From Planifilum fimeticola (GTDB lineage Bacteria > Bacillota > Bacilli > Thermoactinomycetales > DSM-44946): 64,000 nt of DNA. The stretch's first letter is position 1. Every line of letters starts with the position of its first letter. The position numbers and the translations under genes were made by a program. The notes under the pieces were generated by a model. The model had not been told where the DNA came from and did not search any database. It saw only the letters and a program-made list of their open reading frames with translations. The stretch covers positions 54,049 to 118,048 of the forward strand of contig NZ_PVNE01000010.1 of NCBI RefSeq assembly GCF_003001905.1, written 5' to 3'. Shown here one piece after another: positions 29,447 to 38,307 of the stretch.

Positions 29447-32233
29447 ATGGCTGCGGCAACCGGCTATCCTTATCCGGATCCCCCGGACGAGGGGAAGTGG
29501 TCTGTCTGCATTCACTGCGGGATGTGTCTCGACGCCTGTCCCACCTATCAGGAGGAAAAACTGGAACACCAGTCGCCGCGGGGGCGGGTGTATTTGATCA
29601 AGGCGGCGGGCGAAGGGCGGATCGGGCTGGATGAGGGTTTGTACGACCCGGTTTTTCAATGCCTCGATTGCCGGGCCTGCGAAACGGCTTGTCCCTCCGG
29701 CGTGCAGGTGGGAGCCCTCATCGAGGAGGCCCGAGGGCAGCTGCATCAGGCGATGCCGCCCCGCGGGTGGAAGGGGATGGTCAGCCGCCTCTTCCTGCGG
29801 CACATCTTTCCCAAGCCGGAGCGGCTCCATTTCCTCGGGAAATTGCTGAGATTTTATCAGCGTTCGGGACTGCAAGCGGCGGCCCGTAAGCTGGGCCTCC
29901 TTTCGCTGTTGCCCGACCATCTGCGCGGGATGGAGGCGGTTCTGCCGGAGATCCCGGAAGCCCCCTCGCGGAAGCGCCTTCCGAAGGTATCCCCCGCTCG
30001 GGGGGAACGGAGGTACCGGGTGGCTTTGCTGACGGGTTGTGTCATGGATGTGGTGTATGGCGGTATCAATGAGGCGACGGTCCGGGTGCTGACGCGCAAC
30101 GGATGCGACGTGGTGATCCCGGAGCGGCAACGCTGTTGCGGCGCCCTGCAGGTCCATGCCGGGGATCGAGAGACGGCCAAGGAACTGGCCCGACAGAACA
30201 TCGACGCCTTTCTCGATGCGGGGGTGGACCGGGTGATCGTCAACGCCGCCGGTTGCGGTTCCGCGATGCAGGAGTACGGGGAACTCTTGGCCGGCGATCC
30301 GGAGTACCGGGAAAAGGCGGCCCGGCTTGCCGGCATGGTGCAGGATGTGGCCAGCTTTTTGGATGAGATCGGTTATGAGCCGCCTTCCGGAAGAGTGAAC
30401 GGAACCGTCACTTATCACGAAGCATGCCATCTGGCCCACGGGCAGCGGGTGAGGCAGCAGCCGCGGAAACTGCTGAAGAGCATCCCCGGCCTCACCCTGG
30501 TGGAGATGCCCGACGCGGCCCGCTGTTGCGGCAGCGCGGGGGTCTACAATCTGACCCATCCGGACATGGCGGGGCGACTGCTGGAGAGGAAGGTGGACGA
30601 CATACCCGAAGGGGTCGATTATGTCGCCATGGGCAATCCCGGCTGCATGCTGCAGATCGCCATGGGAATCCATGAGCGGGGCGGGCGGGAACGGGTGGTG
30701 CACACGGTGGAGCTGCTGGATGAGGCTTACCGGAGAGAGGGGATGCCGGAGGAGGAAGTGGCCGCCGCTGTGGAAGCTCCCGCAAGGGGCGTTTCCGAAC
30801 CCCGGGATGAGGGGCTGATCGAAGAATTGATCCGCCTTCTGGGCAAGGATGCGGTTCTGTTCAGAAAAGAGGATCTCCTCGCCTACGAGTGCGACGCTTA
30901 CACGCTGGAAAAGGCGCAGCCCCGCGCCGTCGTATTTCCGAAGGATACCGAAGAGACGGCTGAAGTGGTCCGCCTTTTGAACCGGATGAAGATTCCCTTC
31001 ATCCCGCGGGGAGCGGGAACGGGGTTGAGCGGGGGGGCCACTCCCCGGGGCGGGGAAGTGATCATCAGCCTGGCCCGGATGAACCGGCTCCTCTCCGTCG
31101 ATCTGCCCAACCGGATCGCCGTGGTCCAGCCCGGTTACATCAATCTGCACCTGACGCAGGCCGTGTCGGACCGGGGATATTACTACGCCCCCGACCCCTC
31201 CAGCCAACAGGCCTGCACCATCGGCGGGAACGTGGGGGAAAACGCCGGGGGCGCCCACTGTCTCAAGTACGGGGTGACCACCAATCACGTGTTGGGGATC
31301 AAAGTGGTTCTGCCCGACGGAGAAGTGGCGGAACTGGGCGGACTTCCGGACACGCCGGGATACGATCTGGTGGGGCTGTTTGTCGGTTCCGAGGGAACGA
31401 TGGGCATCGTTACGGAAATCACCGTCCGGCTGATGAAGAAGCCGGAAGGAGTCCGGACGGTGTTGGCTCTCTTTGACCGGGTGGAGGACGCCAGCGAGGC
31501 CGTGTCCGACATCATTGCCGCGGGAATCCTGCCCGCCGCCCTGGAGATGATGGACACCCTGGCCATCGAGGCGGTGGAGAAGGGAACGTTTCCCGTGGGC
31601 TACCCCAGGGATGTGGAAGCGGTGTTGCTGGTGGAAGTGGACGGGGTGGAAGCGGGCCTGGAGGAGCAGATCCGGAGGATCGTCGATGTCTGCCGAAAAC
31701 ATCGCGTCCGCGAAGTGCGCCCCGCCGCCTCGGAGGAAGAGCGGGCCCGCTGGTGGGCCAACCGGAAAACCGCCTTCGGGGCGGTGGGAACCCTTTCCCC
31801 GGATTATCTGGTGCAGGACGGAGTGATTCCTCGGAGCCGGCTGCCGGAAGTGCTGGCCCGGGTGGCGGAGATCGGGAAGGAAAAGGGCGTGCGCATCGCC
31901 AACGTGTTCCATGCCGGCGACGGCAACCTGCATCCCCTGATCCTGTTCGATTCCCGGGTTCCCGGTAAAACGGAGCGGGCCATTCAGGCCGGGTCCGCCA
32001 TCCTGAAGGTTTGCGTCGACGTGGGCGGCAGCATCACCGGCGAACACGGGGTCGGTTTGGAAAAGCGGGAAGAGATGAAATATCTTCTGACCGAGGAGGA
32101 ACTGGAGGTTCAAACCGCCGTCCGCGAAGTGTTCAACCCGGAGGATCTGTGCAATCCCGGAAAGATGTTGCCCCGTCCCGCCCGCTGCGCCGAGGTGAAG
32201 AAGCATGCGAAGGATCAGGATTCCGGGGGATGA
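29447..32233 (+). CDS. fused Fe-S (GlcF-like) and FAD-linked (GlcD-like) oxidase subunit
   Basis: The 928-residue protein joins two subunits that are usually separate. Residues 1 to about 440 are GlcF-like: two 4Fe-4S motifs (Cys21/24/27/31 and Cys72/75/78/82) and two CCG domains (RCCGALQVH, RCCGSAGVYN). From about 458 to the end it is GlcD-like, with VFPKDTEE, PRGAGTGLSGGA, GGNVGENAGGAHCLKYG and the C-terminal HAGDGNLHP and GEHGVG motifs. ATG 29447 has GGGAGGG seven bases upstream. With GlcE it should oxidise a 2-hydroxyacid such as glycolate or lactate and feed electrons to the membrane chain; the exact substrate cannot be read from sequence. Confidence 0.9.
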   Translation: MAAATGYPYPDPPDEGKWSVCIHCGMCLDACPTYQEEKLEHQSPRGRVYLIKAAGEGRIGLDEGLYDPVFQCLDCRACETACPSGVQVGALIEEARGQLHQAMPPRGWKGMVSRLFLRHIFPKPERLHFLGKLLRFYQRSGLQAAARKLGLLSLLPDHLRGMEAVLPEIPEAPSRKRLPKVSPARGERRYRVALLTGCVMDVVYGGINEATVRVLTRNGCDVVIPERQRCCGALQVHAGDRETAKELARQNIDAFLDAGVDRVIVNAAGCGSAMQEYGELLAGDPEYREKAARLAGMVQDVASFLDEIGYEPPSGRVNGTVTYHEACHLAHGQRVRQQPRKLLKSIPGLTLVEMPDAARCCGSAGVYNLTHPDMAGRLLERKVDDIPEGVDYVAMGNPGCMLQIAMGIHERGGRERVVHTVELLDEAYRREGMPEEEVAAAVEAPARGVSEPRDEGLIEELIRLLGKDAVLFRKEDLLAYECDAYTLEKAQPRAVVFPKDTEETAEVVRLLNRMKIPFIPRGAGTGLSGGATPRGGEVIISLARMNRLLSVDLPNRIAVVQPGYINLHLTQAVSDRGYYYAPDPSSQQACTIGGNVGENAGGAHCLKYGVTTNHVLGIKVVLPDGEVAELGGLPDTPGYDLVGLFVGSEGTMGIVTEITVRLMKKPEGVRTVLALFDRVEDASEAVSDIIAAGILPAALEMMDTLAIEAVEKGTFPVGYPRDVEAVLLVEVDGVEAGLEEQIRRIVDVCRKHRVREVRPAASEEERARWWANRKTAFGAVGTLSPDYLVQDGVIPRSRLPEVLARVAEIGKEKGVRIANVFHAGDGNLHPLILFDSRVPGKTERAIQAGSAILKVCVDVGGSITGEHGVGLEKREEMKYLLTEEELEVQTAVREVFNPEDLCNPGKMLPRPARCAEVKKHAKDQDSGG

Positions 32234-32252
32234 TGCTCTCCAGGCCGAACGG

Positions 32253-32296
32253 AACCGCATGTCGCGGCGTCATGCCGCGGGATGCGGTTTTTTTCT
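32253..32296 (+). terminator. rho-independent terminator
   Basis: AACCGCAT (32253-32260) pairs with ATGCGGTT (32282-32289), with inner CGCGGC/GCCGCG, then TTTTTTC. Confidence 0.85.
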
Positions 32297-32378
32297 TCCT
32301 GCCTGCGGAAGGATTTCCCAAATCAGGGATCGAAATATTCTTTCTTGAACTGATGGTTTCTTTTTTTCGGAGGGTTTT

Positions 32379-33437
32379 ATGTACGCGAAGCTGTACAGCG
32401 CGACCGTTTACGGAATCGACGGAATCATCGTCGAGGTGGAGGTCGACATCCATAATGGCCTGCCGGCCTTTGATGTTGTGGGGTTACCCGATTCCGCCGT
32501 GCGGGAATCCCGCGAACGGGTGCGGTCGGCCATCAAAAACAGCGGCGGGCGGTTTCCCCTTCAGCGGATCACCACCAATTTGGCCCCGGCGGATCTGAAA
32601 AAGGAGGGGTCCGGGTTTGACCTGGCCATCGCCCTGGGCGTGATGGGGGCCAGCGGCCAGGTTCCCCTGGAGCATGCGAGGGACCTCCTCCTGCTGGGAG
32701 AATTGGCCTTGGATGGCACGCTCCGCCCGTTGACGGGAGTGCTTCCGATGGTGATCGCCGGGCGGGAACGGGGAATCCGCCGGGTGATGCTTCCCCGGCA
32801 GAACGCTTCCGAAGCGCGTCTGGTCGAGGGGATGGAGGTGATCTCGGTCGGGTCCCTTCGGGAAGCGGTGCAGGTGCTGCGGGGGGAGATCCGGCCGGAG
32901 GCTCCGGAACCGGAACCCGGGGAAGAGGAGGAGCATACGACGGATGACTTTGCCGACGTACAAGGCCAGTCCCATGTGAAGCGGGCATTGGAGGTGGCTG
33001 CCGCCGGCATGCACAACCTACTCATGATCGGACCGCCCGGCTCGGGCAAGACGATGCTGGCGCGGCGCATTCCCTCCATCCTGCCGGAGATGACCGATCG
33101 GGAATCCCTGGAAGTGACCAAGATCTTCAGCATTGCCGGACTGTTCGGCGGCCGCGGGAAGCTGATCACCCGGCGTCCCTTTCGCAGTCCCCATCACACC
33201 ATTTCGCAGGCCGGATTGATCGGGGGAGGCAATATCCCGAAGCCAGGGGAAGTTTCTCTGGCCCATCGAGGCGTGCTGTTTCTCGACGAAATGCCCGAGT
33301 TTTCCAAGAGCGCCCTGGAGGTGCTTCGTCAGCCCCTGGAGGACCGGGAGGTGACCATTTCCCGCGCCCGGGCCGTGTTCACCTATCCGGCGGAGTTCAT
33401 GCTGGTCGGTTCGATGAATCCCTGTCCGTGCAGTTAA
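32379..33437 (+). pseudogene. yifB: yifB/comM, 5' part only, interrupted by the mobile element
   Basis: YifB/ComM is a Mg-chelatase-like AAA+ protein; ComM is a branch-migration helicase in natural transformation. The N-terminal Lon-like domain ([15 protein letters not shown]...) and AAA+ core are normal, with Walker A GPPGSGKT (218-225) and Walker [11 protein letters not shown]. The frame stops at residue 352 right after MNPCPC, where intact homologues continue with Gly and about 150 more residues. The last Ser codon and the TAA come from the inserted element. The missing sensor and C-terminal parts should lie past the right end of the element, beyond this window. The start has CGGAGGG four bases upstream. 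Confidence 0.93.
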
Positions 33438-35013
33438 CAACTTGGGAGAAAGTGAAGTTGACGGAAACATTGGCTTGGAGTTTGCCTCTTTCGTCGGTCT
33501 CCGTGTTTACCCGAATCTCTCTCACCAAAGTCTTAACGATTTGCCGACGGTCCTCGAAAGATGGATTCTTTTCTAGCTTGGATCGGAGGTCTGCGAGGAG
33601 TTCTTCCGCGTTGTTGAACTGCTGCTCCACTTCCTTTTCCATCTCAATCTTTCGGGCCAGTTCCGCGTCCTGTTGCTGGAGGGCTTCCTTTTCCCGAGCG
33701 ATCTTAAGGAGCTGCTCTTCCACATCTGCCGATGTGATGAGCTGCTTTCGGTACAGGTCGAGGATCTGTTGCTTTTCCTTCTCCTTATCCTCTATGGCCT
33801 TCCGGATCATTTTTTCCTCAGCTTCAAGATCGGCTTGGCCGGATTTTCTCTCCTCAAGACTGGTAGCCAGCTCCTTCATCGCGTCACCCGGGTTGGTGAT
33901 GAAGTCGACGCACTGTTTCCACACCATTTCCTCAATCCATTGAGCGGGGATGTTTTTCGACGGGCATTTGCCTTTATACTTGCCGCGGTATGTCGTTTTC
34001 CCGTTACAGACGTAATAAACCTTGGGTTTCCGACCCGGCCCTGGGAACTGAGTGCCGCAATAGTTAAGACCGCACAACCCGCATTTAATGAGTCCCCGCA
34101 GAAGGTATTTCCGCTTGGCGTTTCGCATGGCCTCCAGATGATTATCCTTCAAGACCTTTTGGGCTTTTTCCCATTGATTGGAGGATACGATTGCGGGAAC
34201 CTCCCGGGTGATGATCTCCCGTTGTTTGTTTGTGCGCTTTCCATACTGGTGGATTCCCTTGTATGTTGTGTTGACGATCATGTTCCGGATCCGGCTGGGT
34301 GTCCACACCCCGGCAGTGTTGACCTTGCGTTTACCCTTTTTGACTTTGCGGCCGTCTTTTTTATACGCTGGCGGAACACCTATTGAGTTCAAATAGTCCG
34401 CAACCCGGATGGTGGAGTAGCGCTGTTCGGCGATCAGGCGGAAGATCAGCCGGACCACATCCGCCTCACTCATGTCCATCCCGGGGAGAGGATCCTCGTT
34501 GATCTCCAGGTACCCCTCGTCATTGACCCTGTAGCCGTAGGGAACGATCCCCCCGAGCCACTTGCCCTTTCGAGCGGCACGGTTGGCCCCGTACCACAAC
34601 CGCTCCAGGATCGTCTCCCGATCCAGGTCCGCGACACCGGCAAGGATCGTGAGGAGAAACCGGCCACTGGGATCGCCGGTGTCGAAGGGTTGGGTCATAG
34701 ACCGGATTTTTACGCCGGTCTGTTCCAGTTCGTGGACGGCGTTGAGGATGACACGGGCTGATCGGCCAAGTCGGTCAAGCTTGTAGACGAGTAGGAGCTG
34801 AAACTTCCCGTCTTTTGCGTCGGCCAAGAGCCTGGCGCCGGCATCGCGTTCCTCCAGGGGAATGGTACCGGAAACTCCGTCGTCCTGGTACCACTCCACC
34901 ACGTCGATCTTGTGGAGGTCACAGTATTTGCTGGCAAACTCCAACTGGGTTTCGATTGTCCGGCGCTCCTGCTGGTCTTCGGATGAAACTCGGGCGTAGA
35001 CGGCGGCTTTCAT
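33397..35013 (-). CDS. large serine recombinase (site-specific integrase)
   Basis: This enzyme would integrate and excise the element at yifB. The catalytic domain has Ser10 (YARVSSEDQ) and YKLDRLGRS, followed by a recombinase domain (about 150-260), a zinc ribbon (Cys311, Cys314, Cys336, Cys350) and a coiled coil (about 365-485), 538 aa in all. ATG 35013 has GGGAG ten bases upstream. Its reading frame crosses attL: the last ten residues ([10 protein letters not shown]) are encoded by yifB sequence, so the C terminus must differ in the circular form. No small directionality factor is obvious, although the little Xre genes nearby are candidates. Confidence 0.95.
   Translation of the reverse strand: MKAAVYARVSSEDQQERRTIETQLEFASKYCDLHKIDVVEWYQDDGVSGTIPLEERDAGARLLADAKDGKFQLLLVYKLDRLGRSARVILNAVHELEQTGVKIRSMTQPFDTGDPSGRFLLTILAGVADLDRETILERLWYGANRAARKGKWLGGIVPYGYRVNDEGYLEINEDPLPGMDMSEADVVRLIFRLIAEQRYSTIRVADYLNSIGVPPAYKKDGRKVKKGKRKVNTAGVWTPSRIRNMIVNTTYKGIHQYGKRTNKQREIITREVPAIVSSNQWEKAQKVLKDNHLEAMRNAKRKYLLRGLIKCGLCGLNYCGTQFPGPGRKPKVYYVCNGKTTYRGKYKGKCPSKNIPAQWIEEMVWKQCVDFITNPGDAMKELATSLEERKSGQADLEAEEKMIRKAIEDKEKEKQQILDLYRKQLITSADVEEQLLKIAREKEALQQQDAELARKIEMEKEVEQQFNNAEELLADLRSKLEKNPSFEDRRQIVKTLVREIRVNTETDERGKLQANVSVNFTFSQVVNCTDRDSSNRPA
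33425..33437. other. left attachment junction (attL) in yifB
   Basis: yifB coding identity ends after TGTCCGTGC (Cys-Pro-Cys codons, up to about 33431); the next bases AGTTAACAACTT no longer encode the conserved Gly-Tyr. A large serine recombinase ends at the same point. The exact crossover dinucleotide cannot be fixed without attR or an empty site. Confidence 0.8.
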
Positions 35014-35055
35014 GGTTAAGCACTCCCGGTCTGAGTTAAAGGGGCGCTAGGGGGC

Positions 35056-35775
35056 TTACAGAAGATCTCCCTTTGCTTTGTATAGCTTAATTCGCTCCAC
35101 TTCACTACTCACTAGGTTACGGTGTTCTTTGGACAGAAACCAAGTTGCGGGATGCCACTCGCCGGTATCTGCATAATAGTTGGTGATTTCTATATCGTAT
35201 GGCTGAAAGACTTTGGCGAAAGTGAGGTAAGTGCGTAACTGATGAAATGGTGATGTGACTAGGATCACATGGGAAAAATGATGTTTTTTCAGCAAAGTGA
35301 GTACGTACTCTGCATTTTCACGTGTGTGTAAAGACTCATTTTCGACCAGAATATTTTCCGCGGGAACTCCCATAGCCAAAGCCTTATCTCGCATGTATTT
35401 GGCTCCAAGATTAGTATCCCACGTTTTTGCCGCATTAGCGATATCTTTTTCCTGTATACGTCCGTTCGAAGCTGCGGTTTTAAGCTCTTCCAGAGGAATA
35501 AGATTAGGCGTTTCTGTTACTTTCACACTGAATTTCCCACTACAAATAATGTATGGAGCCCATCCTTGGTGAAACAGACTCACGGCAGTACGTATTTTAC
35601 CGTCCAGAAACTTGATATTTCCGCGGGTGCCGGCGAGTACAACAATAGCATCAGCTTTTTGTAGACGATCCCTTAATGCAAACCGTTTTCCTTTCTTATA
35701 GAATATAAACCAAGCTACTAGGTTCAACAAAATGAAACCAATGAGCAACATAATAATTTCTATTTCACTCACCAC
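35056..35775 (-). CDS. YdcF/DUF218-type membrane-anchored protein
   Basis: An ElyC/SanA/YdcF-like protein: one N-terminal membrane helix (IIMLLIGFILLNLVAWFIFY) and a soluble domain with ADAIVVLAGTRG, a Ser/Thr-Glu rich middle (SLHTRENAEYVLTLL) and VTSPFHQLRTYLTF, the usual DUF218 blocks. GTG 35775 overlapping the end of the upstream regulator is taken; ATG 35751 is possible. It is AT-rich and translationally coupled to the HTH-TPR gene, so the pair is likely a cargo module. The substrate is unknown. Confidence 0.8.
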   Translation of the reverse strand: MVSEIEIIMLLIGFILLNLVAWFIFYKKGKRFALRDRLQKADAIVVLAGTRGNIKFLDGKIRTAVSLFHQGWAPYIICSGKFSVKVTETPNLIPLEELKTAASNGRIQEKDIANAAKTWDTNLGAKYMRDKALAMGVPAENILVENESLHTRENAEYVLTLLKKHHFSHVILVTSPFHQLRTYLTFAKVFQPYDIEITNYYADTGEWHPATWFLSKEHRNLVSSEVERIKLYKAKGDLL

Positions 35776-36916
35776 TTTCAACGAGACTCTCAGTGAGTAC
35801 GTTGCCCAAATCAGCGATGTTCGGGTCTTTTCTCCATTTAGATTGAATCAATTTAGTGTGTAATGTCTTTACCTTATTCATGATCTTACTTGATCCAGCT
35901 GAACGCGCAAGCATAAACGCATCTTGTGCATTGTGAACGCAAGCATCAAGGATACCGAGCCCATAATAAGCTTCCGCTTTTTGAGTAAGTAATCTTGCAC
36001 GGCCTCGAATAAGCGCAGGATCATAACCGGCAAGGCTGTTATCGATCAACTCAATAGCCTGTTTATAGTCATGCAAGAGCATTGCATTTACTCCCTTTTG
36101 GGCTATTAAAGATGCTGTATTGAGGCGTATCAAACTTTGTTCAGGGATGAGGGGCTGACGTTCAAGGGTCTTCTCTGCAAGACTAATACTATGCCAGCTT
36201 TCCCGTGATTGCTGCGCTTTAGCTTGTGCCTCTGAAAGAGCCTGTAGGATATAGCCTTCCAGTTTGATGTATCCAAGGTGTTTGATGGTTTCAACGGCAA
36301 GGTTGAAGTAGGTGATAGCCGCTTTTGGGGATTCTTGCTGATTAAATGTGATCCCCTCACGTACAAGAGCGGCGGCTATTAATTCAGGGTCGAACAATTC
36401 TCGAGCGACAAGAAGTGCTTTCCTATGAGCCACATGTGCTTCAGGGTAGCACGTTAAATCCCGGTACACAGATCCTTGCAGTTGATATCCTAAAGAAAGT
36501 AATCTTAATGCACGCTCATACAAATGATCACCACGCAACAGATTAACACAGTTTAAAATATGTTGCACCAATGTATTTAGACCTTGATAGGCCAGATTTG
36601 TTCCTCCTGTATGATATAATGACCAACGACTCGTTATGTCATTTTCGAGGATGGATAAATAGTCGCTACACAAAACGGTATGAAGTTGGTCTTGATTCAA
36701 AATTTGTGGAGTGTCATGTTTTTCAGGAGCAAGCAACCCTAATTGTTCGGGTGTTTTTTGAAGGCATTCACACAATCGCTGAATACTGTCCACTCTGATC
36801 GGTTCCCCACGTTCTGCCCGCTCAATGGTCGAGCGGGAGAGTCCGGCAAAGTCTGCCAGCTGCTGCTGACTCCACCCTTTCTTACGCCTTGCTGCGCGTA
36901 ACAAAGAATTCTTCAT
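35765..36916 (-). CDS. HTH-TPR transcriptional regulator
   Basis: A 383-residue regulator with an N-terminal Xre HTH (AARRKKGWSQQQLADFAGLSRSTIERAERGE, about 8-38) and a long C-terminal helical region with TPR-like repeats (for example AAITYFNLAVETIKHLGYIKLEGYIL and YKQAIELIDNSLAGYDPALIRGRARLLTQKAEAYYGLG). This layout is that of peptide-responsive RRNPP-type or related stress regulators, but no peptide gene was found. Of two adjacent ATGs, 36916 has better spacing to GGGGAGGT. A 22-bp tandem repeat lies just upstream. Confidence 0.85.
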   Translation of the reverse strand: MKNSLLRAARRKKGWSQQQLADFAGLSRSTIERAERGEPIRVDSIQRLCECLQKTPEQLGLLAPEKHDTPQILNQDQLHTVLCSDYLSILENDITSRWSLYHTGGTNLAYQGLNTLVQHILNCVNLLRGDHLYERALRLLSLGYQLQGSVYRDLTCYPEAHVAHRKALLVARELFDPELIAAALVREGITFNQQESPKAAITYFNLAVETIKHLGYIKLEGYILQALSEAQAKAQQSRESWHSISLAEKTLERQPLIPEQSLIRLNTASLIAQKGVNAMLLHDYKQAIELIDNSLAGYDPALIRGRARLLTQKAEAYYGLGILDACVHNAQDAFMLARSAGSSKIMNKVKTLHTKLIQSKWRKDPNIADLGNVLTESLVESGE

Positions 36917-36973
36917 CATCGCACCTCCCCGTACGCCTTTGCTGCTCACCCTGTTCGACATATGTCAAAAGTC

Positions 36974-37017
36974 AAGGATAAGTGACGGATTAGTGAAGGA
37001 TAAATGATGGCTTAGTG
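36974..37017. repeat. two head-to-tail 22-bp repeats upstream of the HTH-TPR gene
   Basis: Copies at 36974-36995 and 36996-37017 are directly adjacent and share 19 of 22 bases (AAGGATAA-TGA-GG-TTAGTG). A 10-bp palindrome GACATATGTC (36957-36966) stands between them and the gene. They are a plausible operator array. Confidence 0.6.
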
Positions 37018-37098
37018 GAGAATTTAAATCCCCATTCCAGTTTTATAATTCTCAGTAAGGACTTTTGGTGAGAAAATAAGGCCTCATCATGGCGGGAG

Positions 37099-37120
37099 GG
37101 TGTCGCCAGACACCTTTTTT
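37099..37120 (+). terminator. orphan rho-independent terminator upstream of a small gene
   Basis: GGTGTC (37099-37104), GCCA, GACACC (37109-37114), six T. No plus-strand gene precedes it, but a perfect -10 box TATAAT (37044-37049) lies 50 bases upstream, so it could end a small RNA or act as an attenuator for the gene at 37213. Confidence 0.6.
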
Positions 37121-37212
37121 GACAATAGAATGTGGGACACCACCAAATACGAAATTTTCATCATAATCTTTTGCCCCGCTAGAAGAATGGGGGTTTAGGG
37201 AGGGAGAAACAA

Positions 37213-37461
37213 GTGGGACAAGTTTTAAGCAAACAGACAATGGATGGTAAGAAAAAACAAGAAAGACAGATCTTTCCAAATAAGTTTTCGAAACAAATGA
37301 TCAGTTCTAACGACATAAAACTCTTCGGTACATTCCATTGTACAAAGATAGACGCGGAGACCATTATTGACTATCTCATTGGAGAAGGTTGTTTCACGGT
37401 CGATGAAATCAAGGAGTTAAACTACCGTCGTTTTGAAATAAAACGAAGAGAATTAGCTTAA
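37213..37461 (+). CDS. small hypothetical protein
   Basis: An 82-residue basic protein (MGQVLSKQTMDGKKKQERQIFPN...) of unknown family. The C-terminal half (DAETIIDYLIGEGCFTVDEIKELNYRRFEIKRRE) looks helical and could be a small DNA-binding fold. GTG 37213 follows GGGAGGGAG with about nine bases spacing. Its stop overlaps the stop of the convergent repressor gene. Confidence 0.6.
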   Translation: MGQVLSKQTMDGKKKQERQIFPNKFSKQMISSNDIKLFGTFHCTKIDAETIIDYLIGEGCFTVDEIKELNYRRFEIKRRELA

Positions 37462-37865
37462 GCTTTTTCTTTTGTAGCAGATTGTTCGTCCTTATCATCC
37501 CGCTTGTATTTCCTTTCAATCGCGAGTCGGATCATCTTTGCGATAAATTCGCGATCTTCTTCTGTTAATTCGTGTCCTCCGAAGTGTGCCTTTCCTTTTT
37601 CGATCATTTCAATTGCCCTTTCGAGATCAAGGATACTCAATTCAGTTACATTTCCTTTAGGATCGTCTGTGCGACCTAAGAGATAATCGACAGTCACATC
37701 AAAAATACCGGCTATTTTTTTCACCATTTCCAAAGTTGGCTCTCGTTTGCCTTGCTCATAAAATCCATAAGCGCTTACAGTTATTCCTAATTTCTTCGCC
37801 ATATCCTTTTGTAACATATGATGTTTTATCCTCAGCGCTTTTAGTCTTTTCGCAAATAGCCCCAT
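37458..37865 (-). CDS. Xre-family repressor of the element (ImmR/SinR-like)
   Basis: A 135-residue regulator with an N-terminal Xre HTH (RLKALRIKHHMLQKDMAKKLGITVSAYGFYEQGKREPTLEMVKKIA) and a charged C-terminal tail. DVTVDYLLGRTDDP is typical of ICE and prophage repressors related to ImmR. ATG 37865 (MGLFAKRLK) is placed nine bases after GGAGGGG. It is transcribed divergently from the Xre gene at 38013 across four CAAC-N5-GTTG operators, the layout of a lysogeny-style switch. No ImmA-type protease gene is visible in the window. Confidence 0.85.
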   Translation of the reverse strand: MGLFAKRLKALRIKHHMLQKDMAKKLGITVSAYGFYEQGKREPTLEMVKKIAGIFDVTVDYLLGRTDDPKGNVTELSILDLERAIEMIEKGKAHFGGHELTEEDREFIAKMIRLAIERKYKRDDKDEQSATKEKA

Positions 37866-37886
37866 TGTAATCATCCCCTCCGATAT

Positions 37887-37914
37887 ATTATACAACACAA
37901 AGTTGTATCGTAAA
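37887..37914 (-). promoter_or_regulatory. leftward promoter of the repressor
   Basis: Reading leftward: TTTACG (37914-37909), 16-base spacer, TATAAT (37892-37887). Operator 1 (37893-37905) lies inside the spacer, so the repressor should control itself. Confidence 0.65.
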
Positions 37915-37999
37915 CGTTATTGATCATATTCAACAAAATGTTGTTTTTGTGGTTGACAATCAACATAATGTTGTATATGATAGAAACAACAAAACGTTG
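37893..37999. promoter_or_regulatory. four CAAC-N5-GTTG operators
   Basis: Sites at 37893-37905 (N5 ACAAA), 37931-37943 (AAAAT), 37961-37973 (ATAAT) and 37987-37999 (AAAAC). Two lie within promoter spacers or start regions of the divergent promoters. They are the likely binding sites of the Xre repressor. Confidence 0.85.
37953..37981 (+). promoter_or_regulatory. rightward promoter of the Xre gene and element operon
   Basis: Consensus TTGACA (37953-37958), exact 17-base spacer holding operator 3, TATGAT (37976-37981); operator 4 starts six bases downstream. A strong, repressible promoter. Confidence 0.85.
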
Positions 38000-38012
38000 G
38001 AAGGGTGAAAAT

Positions 38013-38294
38013 ATGCCACGTCGTCAAAACTTAATTGCATTACGGAGACAAAGAAAATGGTCGCAAAGGGATACGGTGGAGAAACTATGTGAAAAATTCG
38101 GCATAAATATTACGATTAGCTACTATGGAATGATTGAACAAGGAGTGAGGACACCTAATCTTGAACTGGCATTGGCGATTGCTGATCTCTTTGAAAAACC
38201 TGTACGCAAGATTTTTTTTGAACAGATAAACAACGAAATGTTGGATGACGTGGTTCAAGGAGACAATCCCGATGCCCACACCCAAACCGGATAA
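38013..38294 (+). CDS. small Xre-family DNA-binding protein
   Basis: A 93-residue protein that is almost only an HTH: MPRRQNLIALRRQRKWSQRDTVEKLCEKFG...SYYGMIEQGVRTPNLELALAIADLFEKPVRKIFFEQ. ATG 38013 follows GGAAGGGTG; upstream in-frame codons lie inside the promoter. It is the first gene of the rightward unit and could act as anti-repressor, activator or directionality factor. Confidence 0.8.
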   Translation: MPRRQNLIALRRQRKWSQRDTVEKLCEKFGINITISYYGMIEQGVRTPNLELALAIADLFEKPVRKIFFEQINNEMLDDVVQGDNPDAHTQTG

Positions 38295-38307
38295 AGGAGG
38301 AATTCCG

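Noticed and set aside
29414..32260. A minus-strand open frame of about 950 codons
   Set aside because: Antisense shadow of the GlcF-GlcD fusion, which has clear Fe-S and FAD motifs on the plus strand.
32379..33437. The short yifB frame as a naturally short protein
   Set aside because: It stops inside a highly conserved AAA+ motif exactly where foreign sequence and an integrase begin, so it is an insertion, not a natural C terminus.
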